A DNA stretch of 9,142 bases from assembly GCA_027314845.1 (NCBI GenBank), contig DAHVAA010000050.1, forward strand, positions 1 through 9,142. The letters are read 5' to 3'. How positions within the stretch are numbered: the first letter of the stretch is position 1; every line of letters begins with the position of its first letter. A program made the translations under genes and the position numbers. This document shows, piece by piece, positions 6,128 to 9,142 of this stretch. Source of the stretch: Thermoplasmata archaeon (GTDB lineage Archaea > Thermoplasmatota > Thermoplasmata > UBA184). Below the pieces are notes generated by a model. The model was not told the DNA's origin. It worked only from the letters and a program-made list of their open reading frames with translations, and ran no database searches.

Positions 6128-6148
6128 GCGGGCGGCTCGCGCCCGCTC
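6126..6148 (+). terminator. Strong GC hairpin overlapping the thermosome stop codon
   Basis: GAGCGGGCG at 6126-6134 pairs perfectly with CGCCCGCTC at 6140-6148, a 9-base-pair stem with a 5-base loop starting inside the TGA stop. No T-run follows, so it is not a classical terminator; it may protect the transcript end or limit read-through into the hydrolase gene. Confidence 0.4.
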
Positions 6149-6260
6149 CAGGAGGGGGAGGCCGGTGTCCCGGCTCGAGCTCTAGCCCAGCCTATGGAGG
6201 CGACCGCGGCCGCCCAGCCCCGAGGCGCCAGGGTCGCTCGGAGAGGTCGTCACCATCTCG

Positions 6261-6887
6261 GTGCGCGGCGGAGAGGTCCAGGGTGAGCTGGTCGTCCCTT
6301 CCGGGGCGATCGGAACCGTCCTCTTCGCGCACGGCAGCGGGAGCGGCCGCAAAAGCCCCCGAAACCGATGGGTCGCGAGAGAGCTCGAGGCCAGCGGGAT
6401 CACGACCCTGCTCCTCGACCTGCTGACCCCCGATGAGGCCGCGGTCGATGCCGAGAGCCATCGGTTCCGGTTCGACATTCCCCGGCTCGCCGACCGGCTC
6501 ATCCATGCGGTGGACGCGGCGAGCGCCTGGCCGAGCACCGCTGGCCGCCCGATCGGCCTCTACGGCGCCAGCACCGGCGGGGCCGCCGCGCTCATCGCCG
6601 CCGCATCCCGGCCGGAGTGGGTCCGGGCGCTGGTCCTGCGCGGAGCGCGCAGCGACCTCGCCGGCCCCGCGGTGAAGCGGGTCCGCGCTCCCACGCTGTT
6701 CCTGGTCGGAGAGCTCGACCCCGACATCCGCGCGCTGAACGAGGACACCGGCCGTGAGATGACCGCCCCCACGTCGATCGAGGTGGTGCCGGGCGCGACC
6801 CACCTCTTCGAAGAGCCGGGTGCGCTCGAAGCGGTCGGGCACCGAACCCGGGAGTGGTTCGCGAGGTATTTCTCCCGCCCGGTGTAG
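6261..6887 (+). CDS. Alpha/beta hydrolase, dienelactone-hydrolase-like
   Basis: A cytosolic alpha/beta-hydrolase-fold protein of 208 residues. The oxyanion-hole loop is FAHGSGSGRKSPRN (22-35), the nucleophile elbow GASTGG places Ser104, the acid is probably Asp153 in VGELDPD, and the base is His181 in PGATHLFEEPG. This set and the phrases LLDLLTPDE and FDIPRLADRL match a well-known but poorly characterised dienelactone-hydrolase-like family, in which related domains are sometimes fused to phosphoribosyltransferases. A true dienelactone substrate is unlikely to be safe to assume. GTG at 6261 is the only start in the frame, which opens after a stop at 6183-6185; the first strand (VVTISVRGGEVQG) begins just before it, so the start is a little uncertain. 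No clear promoter is seen, so it may be read through from the thermosome gene 133 bases upstream. The SWIM gene follows after 10 bases and is probably co-transcribed. Confidence 0.88.
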   Translation: MRGGEVQGELVVPSGAIGTVLFAHGSGSGRKSPRNRWVARELEASGITTLLLDLLTPDEAAVDAESHRFRFDIPRLADRLIHAVDAASAWPSTAGRPIGLYGASTGGAAALIAAASRPEWVRALVLRGARSDLAGPAVKRVRAPTLFLVGELDPDIRALNEDTGREMTAPTSIEVVPGATHLFEEPGALEAVGHRTREWFARYFSRPV

Positions 6888-6897
6888 GGGCGGCTCG

Positions 6898-7647
6898 ATG
6901 GCACCCCACCAGGCCATCCTCGACGCGGACGGGATCGAACCATCCGACCCCGCGGCCTGGCGACTCGAGATCGCCGCGGTCCTCGAAGGCACGACGCACA
7001 TCTCGGGGATCGGATGGCGGCTCTCTTCGCCGGAGGGGTCGGACACCGTGAGGACACAGACCCGGCGATACGGGCGCACGCTGATCTTCTCTGAGCTCGC
7101 CGCGGTACGCGGGGGGCTGGAAGAGGCCCGTCGGGCCGGAGGTCGACGCCTGACGATCCAGGTCCCCGAGGGGGCGCTCGCTGCCTTGCTCCGAGGCGAG
7201 CACCTCCCCCGGTACCGCCGGGCCGAGGAGGCCGCGGCGCGCGTACGTCCTCAATTCGAGAAGTTCGAGGCGGTCACGATCGAGTCGGGTCGACCGACCC
7301 ATCCCGAGCTGGCCCACGCCGTGGGCGAGGCGCTGGACGCGGGACTCCACGCCGCGGCCGAGCGGGAGGTGCACCGGGTCCTCGTGATGGAGCGGACCAT
7401 CGAGCGGGCCAAGTCGGTCGATCTTGTCCGACACCACGAGGAGTGGGTCGCGAACGGTCGATATCGAGTTCGACTTGACCCCATGCATTGCGACTGCCCC
7501 GCGTGGACCGCGCGCTGGGCGAGGACGCCGATCCCCGGACGCCGGGCGCAGCGACTGCCGTGTAAGCACCTCGTGGCGCTCGCGCTTCACGAGGGCCTTT
7601 CGGTCCCCCAGGACCTCGCGGCGCTGGCCCGTCGGGCGCCTCCCTGA
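6898..7647 (+). CDS. RNase H-like domain fused to a SWIM zinc finger
   Basis: A protein of 249 residues with two recognisable parts. The C-terminal part (about 183-232) is a SWIM zinc finger: Tyr189-Arg-Val, then Cys198-x-Cys200 with CDCPAW, and Cys222-x-His224 in PCKHLVAL; SWIM domains bind nucleic acid or proteins. The N-terminal part (about 24-150) follows the RNase HI strand and helix order: a strand ending LEG (29-31), GIGWRL (37-42), SELAAVRGGLEEAR (65-78), LTIQVPEGALAALLRGE (85-101), and ELAHAVGEALDAGL (137-150). When laid on archaeal RNase HI proteins the four metal-binding acids fall near Glu30, Glu66, Glu91 and Glu137, rather than the usual three Asp and one Glu. Activity is therefore uncertain. 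A charged helix (154-182) links the parts. The ATG at 6898 is 10 bases after the hydrolase stop, which suggests one operon. The SWIM call is firm; the RNase H-like call is by eye. Confidence 0.82.
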   Translation: MAPHQAILDADGIEPSDPAAWRLEIAAVLEGTTHISGIGWRLSSPEGSDTVRTQTRRYGRTLIFSELAAVRGGLEEARRAGGRRLTIQVPEGALAALLRGEHLPRYRRAEEAAARVRPQFEKFEAVTIESGRPTHPELAHAVGEALDAGLHAAAEREVHRVLVMERTIERAKSVDLVRHHEEWVANGRYRVRLDPMHCDCPAWTARWARTPIPGRRAQRLPCKHLVALALHEGLSVPQDLAALARRAPP

Positions 7648-7661
7648 CGGGCGGTGCTCCG

Positions 7662-7679
7662 GCGGCCCAGAAGGGCCGC
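7662..7679. terminator. Hairpin between convergent SWIM and asnA genes
   Basis: GCGGCCC and GGGCCGC form a perfect 7-base-pair stem closed by a 4-base AGAA loop, midway in the 49-base gap between two convergent stop codons. Such a structure could end or protect both transcripts. There is no T-run on either side. Confidence 0.4.
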
Positions 7680-7696
7680 GGCCGTCCCCGTCTCCC

Positions 7697-8830
7697 CTAG
7701 TCGAGCACGTGGATGTTCTTCCGCGCGCCGATCTCCTTCAGGATCTTCGGCCAGACTGTCACGCTCACTTCACCGAGGTGGGCCTTCCTCAGAAGGAGCA
7801 TCTGGGTGCGCGACTGCCCGATGCCTCCACCGATGCTGAGCGGGAGCTCCCCGTTCAGGATCGCCCGGTGGTACGGGAAGCGAAGGAACTCGACCTGACC
7901 CGACATCGCGAGCTGCTGGCGGAGCGTGGCGGGCACGACCCGGATGCCGCCCGACATGAGCTCGTGCCGTCGACGGGTCACGGGATTCCAGACCAGGATG
8001 TCGCCGTTCAAACCGTGAAAGACGCGCCCGTCCGGCCCGCGGGTCTCGGTCGACCAGTCGTCGTAATCCGCGGCCCGCATTTCGTGCGGGAAGCCGTCCC
8101 GGAGAGGCCAGCCGATACCGATGATGAAGACCGCGGGGTACTTCTGCACGAGGAGCGTCTCGCGCTGCTTGCGGGGGAGGTCGGGATACATGTCGAGGAT
8201 CTCCTCGGCGTGGAGGAACCGGATCTCCTCGGGGAGCGGAGGGTAGCGGGGGTCCCGAAGCGCGGGATACCGCTGCTCGATGAACCGCTGGGCAGCGACG
8301 ATCACCTTCCAGATCTTCCGGACCGTCCCCATGAGGTAGTCGAGATTCCGGTCGGTCTCCCCGATCGCCTGCTCCCAATCCCATTGATCGACGTAGGCGC
8401 TGTGGTCGTGGTCCAGGAAGTAGTCCTTTCTCACGGCCCGCATGTCGGTGATCAGCCCTTCGCCGGGTGCGAACCCGAACTCCCGCAGCGCCATCCGCTT
8501 CCACTTGGTCGCGGCCTGCACGACCTGCGCGTCGACCGGATGCTCGTCGTGGTCGTTCGAGATGTGGAACTGGATCGGGGTCCGCGAGCCGTCGCGGTCG
8601 AGCAGGTCGTTCACGCCGCTCTCCGCCTCCACCAGCAGCGGGACCTGTACCATCTCGAGGTGGAGCTCCTTCGCGAGGTTCTCCTCGATGTAGGACTTGA
8701 CGGCGTAGATCGCCCGCTGCGTGTCGCGGGGGGTCAGGAGAGAATGGTAGTCGTTCGGCAGCACCCGCTCCACGTCCGTATAGTTCCCGATCCCCGGCCC
8801 GGCGAGGTCCGCCCTCTTCGATGCGAGCAT
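7697..8830 (-). CDS. asnA: Aspartate-ammonia ligase (asparagine synthetase A, bacterial type)
   Basis: The enzyme makes asparagine from aspartate, ammonia and ATP, releasing AMP, in the cytosol. The whole AsnA fold, related to class II aminoacyl-tRNA synthetases, is readable: TKWKR (about 108-112), FAPGEGL (120-126), AYVDQWDWE (145-153), AVFIIGIG, ADYDDWST (253-260), LNGDILVWNP (273-282), GGIRV (293-297) and GGGIGQSR (333-340, motif 3-like). The strong match is to the bacterial AsnA of Escherichia coli, which has 330 residues; this protein has about 377, with roughly 30 extra N-terminal residues and a His/Asp-rich stretch (HISNDHDEH, about 89-97). The ATG at 8830 is preferred over an ATG at 8869 because a TATA-like TTTATG sits 37-42 bases upstream of it. 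No ammonia transporter or asparagine-related gene lies beside it. It converges on the SWIM gene. Confidence 0.96.
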   Translation of the reverse strand: MLASKRADLAGPGIGNYTDVERVLPNDYHSLLTPRDTQRAIYAVKSYIEENLAKELHLEMVQVPLLVEAESGVNDLLDRDGSRTPIQFHISNDHDEHPVDAQVVQAATKWKRMALREFGFAPGEGLITDMRAVRKDYFLDHDHSAYVDQWDWEQAIGETDRNLDYLMGTVRKIWKVIVAAQRFIEQRYPALRDPRYPPLPEEIRFLHAEEILDMYPDLPRKQRETLLVQKYPAVFIIGIGWPLRDGFPHEMRAADYDDWSTETRGPDGRVFHGLNGDILVWNPVTRRRHELMSGGIRVVPATLRQQLAMSGQVEFLRFPYHRAILNGELPLSIGGGIGQSRTQMLLLRKAHLGEVSVTVWPKILKEIGARKNIHVLD

Positions 8831-8866
8831 ACGCACACGACCCGGGCTACGGTCGCGCGGGAACGG

Positions 8867-8872
8867 CATAAA
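8867..8872 (-). promoter_or_regulatory. TATA box of asnA
   Basis: The minus strand reads TTTATG within GGTTTATGCC, 37-42 bases before the chosen ATG at 8830 and just past the stop codon of the partial upstream gene. It supports an independent promoter for asnA and the shorter start. Confidence 0.5.
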
Positions 8873-8879
8873 CCTCGCG

Positions 8880-9142
8880 TCAACCTCCCTCCACACTCCC
8901 TCCCGCGGCGCCGGTCCGCGAGTCGGCCCAGCGGTCGACGGGCTCGTCGGTCACGTCGCCGGACGGACGGTGGGGGACCGTCCCGGGGCACTCCAGGATC
9001 GTTACCGCATCCCGAGCCGTGGCCCGTTCCTCGACGTAAAGCACTCGGATCCGGAACGCTTCACCGCCGAGCGCCCCCAACGTCACGATGCCGGCGTCGA
9101 ACAGGAGAGCGGCCGGAAGGTCCGGGCACGCCGGGAGCCCGA
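8880..9142 (-). CDS. Partial unidentified gene, C-terminal end only, runs off right edge
   Basis: A minus-strand frame enters from the right edge and is open for about 87 codons to a TGA at 8880-8882. It is rich in G or C at third positions. It starts with hydrophobic sequence (DLPAALLFDAGIVTLGALGG), then strand-like FRIRVLYVEE and AVTILECPG, then about 35 polar residues rich in Asp, Arg and Gly. The first half looks like part of a folded alpha/beta domain and the end like a disordered tail. I do not recognise the family. A start at the internal GTG 9086 would give 68 residues, but the continuing open frame suggests a longer gene. It lies 49 bases upstream of asnA on the same strand. Confidence 0.4.
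   Translation of the reverse strand, partial: GLPACPDLPAALLFDAGIVTLGALGGEAFRIRVLYVEERATARDAVTILECPGTVPHRPSGDVTDEPVDRWADSRTGAAGGSVEGG

Noticed and set aside
6592..7590. Minus-strand open frame of about 332 codons opposite the hydrolase and SWIM genes
   Set aside because: Low-complexity Arg/Gly/Pro-rich translation, and both plus-strand genes have intact recognised motifs.

Overview
The window looks like chromosomal DNA from a GC-rich archaeon. The main evidence is a full-length group II chaperonin (thermosome) subunit. In support, several genes have TATA-like AT islands about 33-45 bases before the chosen start codon in otherwise very GC-rich DNA, as expected for archaeal TATA boxes with short leaders. 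A small tandem C2H2 zinc-finger protein and a SWIM zinc-finger protein also fit an archaeon. The chaperonin's C-terminal wording recalls Thermoplasmatota proteins, but that placement is an inference from memory. No rRNA, tRNA, CRISPR array, insertion sequence or integrase gene was seen.

Layout: (1) 1-133, minus: a partial unidentified gene running off the left edge, with a TATA-like site at 171-178. (2) 272-1362, plus: two unrelated GNAT acetyltransferases in tandem. (3) 1426-2409, minus: an EamA/DMT-family exporter, converging on the GNAT pair. (4) 2513-3369: a divergent pair of small genes, a PH/GRAM-like protein (minus) and a roughly 100-residue protein (plus). The gap between them holds a perfect 7-bp-arm palindrome. 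(5) 3473-4344, plus: a 74-residue double zinc finger and a PhnB-like VOC protein, each with its own promoter-like site. (6) 4496-7647, plus: the thermosome subunit, then a dienelactone-hydrolase-like alpha/beta hydrolase and, 10 bases on, a protein joining an RNase H-like domain to a SWIM zinc finger. (7) 7697-8830, minus: an ammonia-dependent asparagine synthetase of the bacterial AsnA type. It is separated from the SWIM gene by a strong hairpin and preceded by another partial gene at the right edge.

The genes do not form one pathway. They look like a patchwork of short one- or two-gene units: protein folding, asparagine synthesis, export, acetyl transfer and several uncharacterised small proteins. 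The parts most worth following up are the RNase H-like/SWIM fusion, whose four presumed active-site positions may all be glutamate; the chaperonin with changed nucleotide-binding motifs; the bacterial-type AsnA in an archaeal setting; and the palindrome that could control a divergent gene pair.
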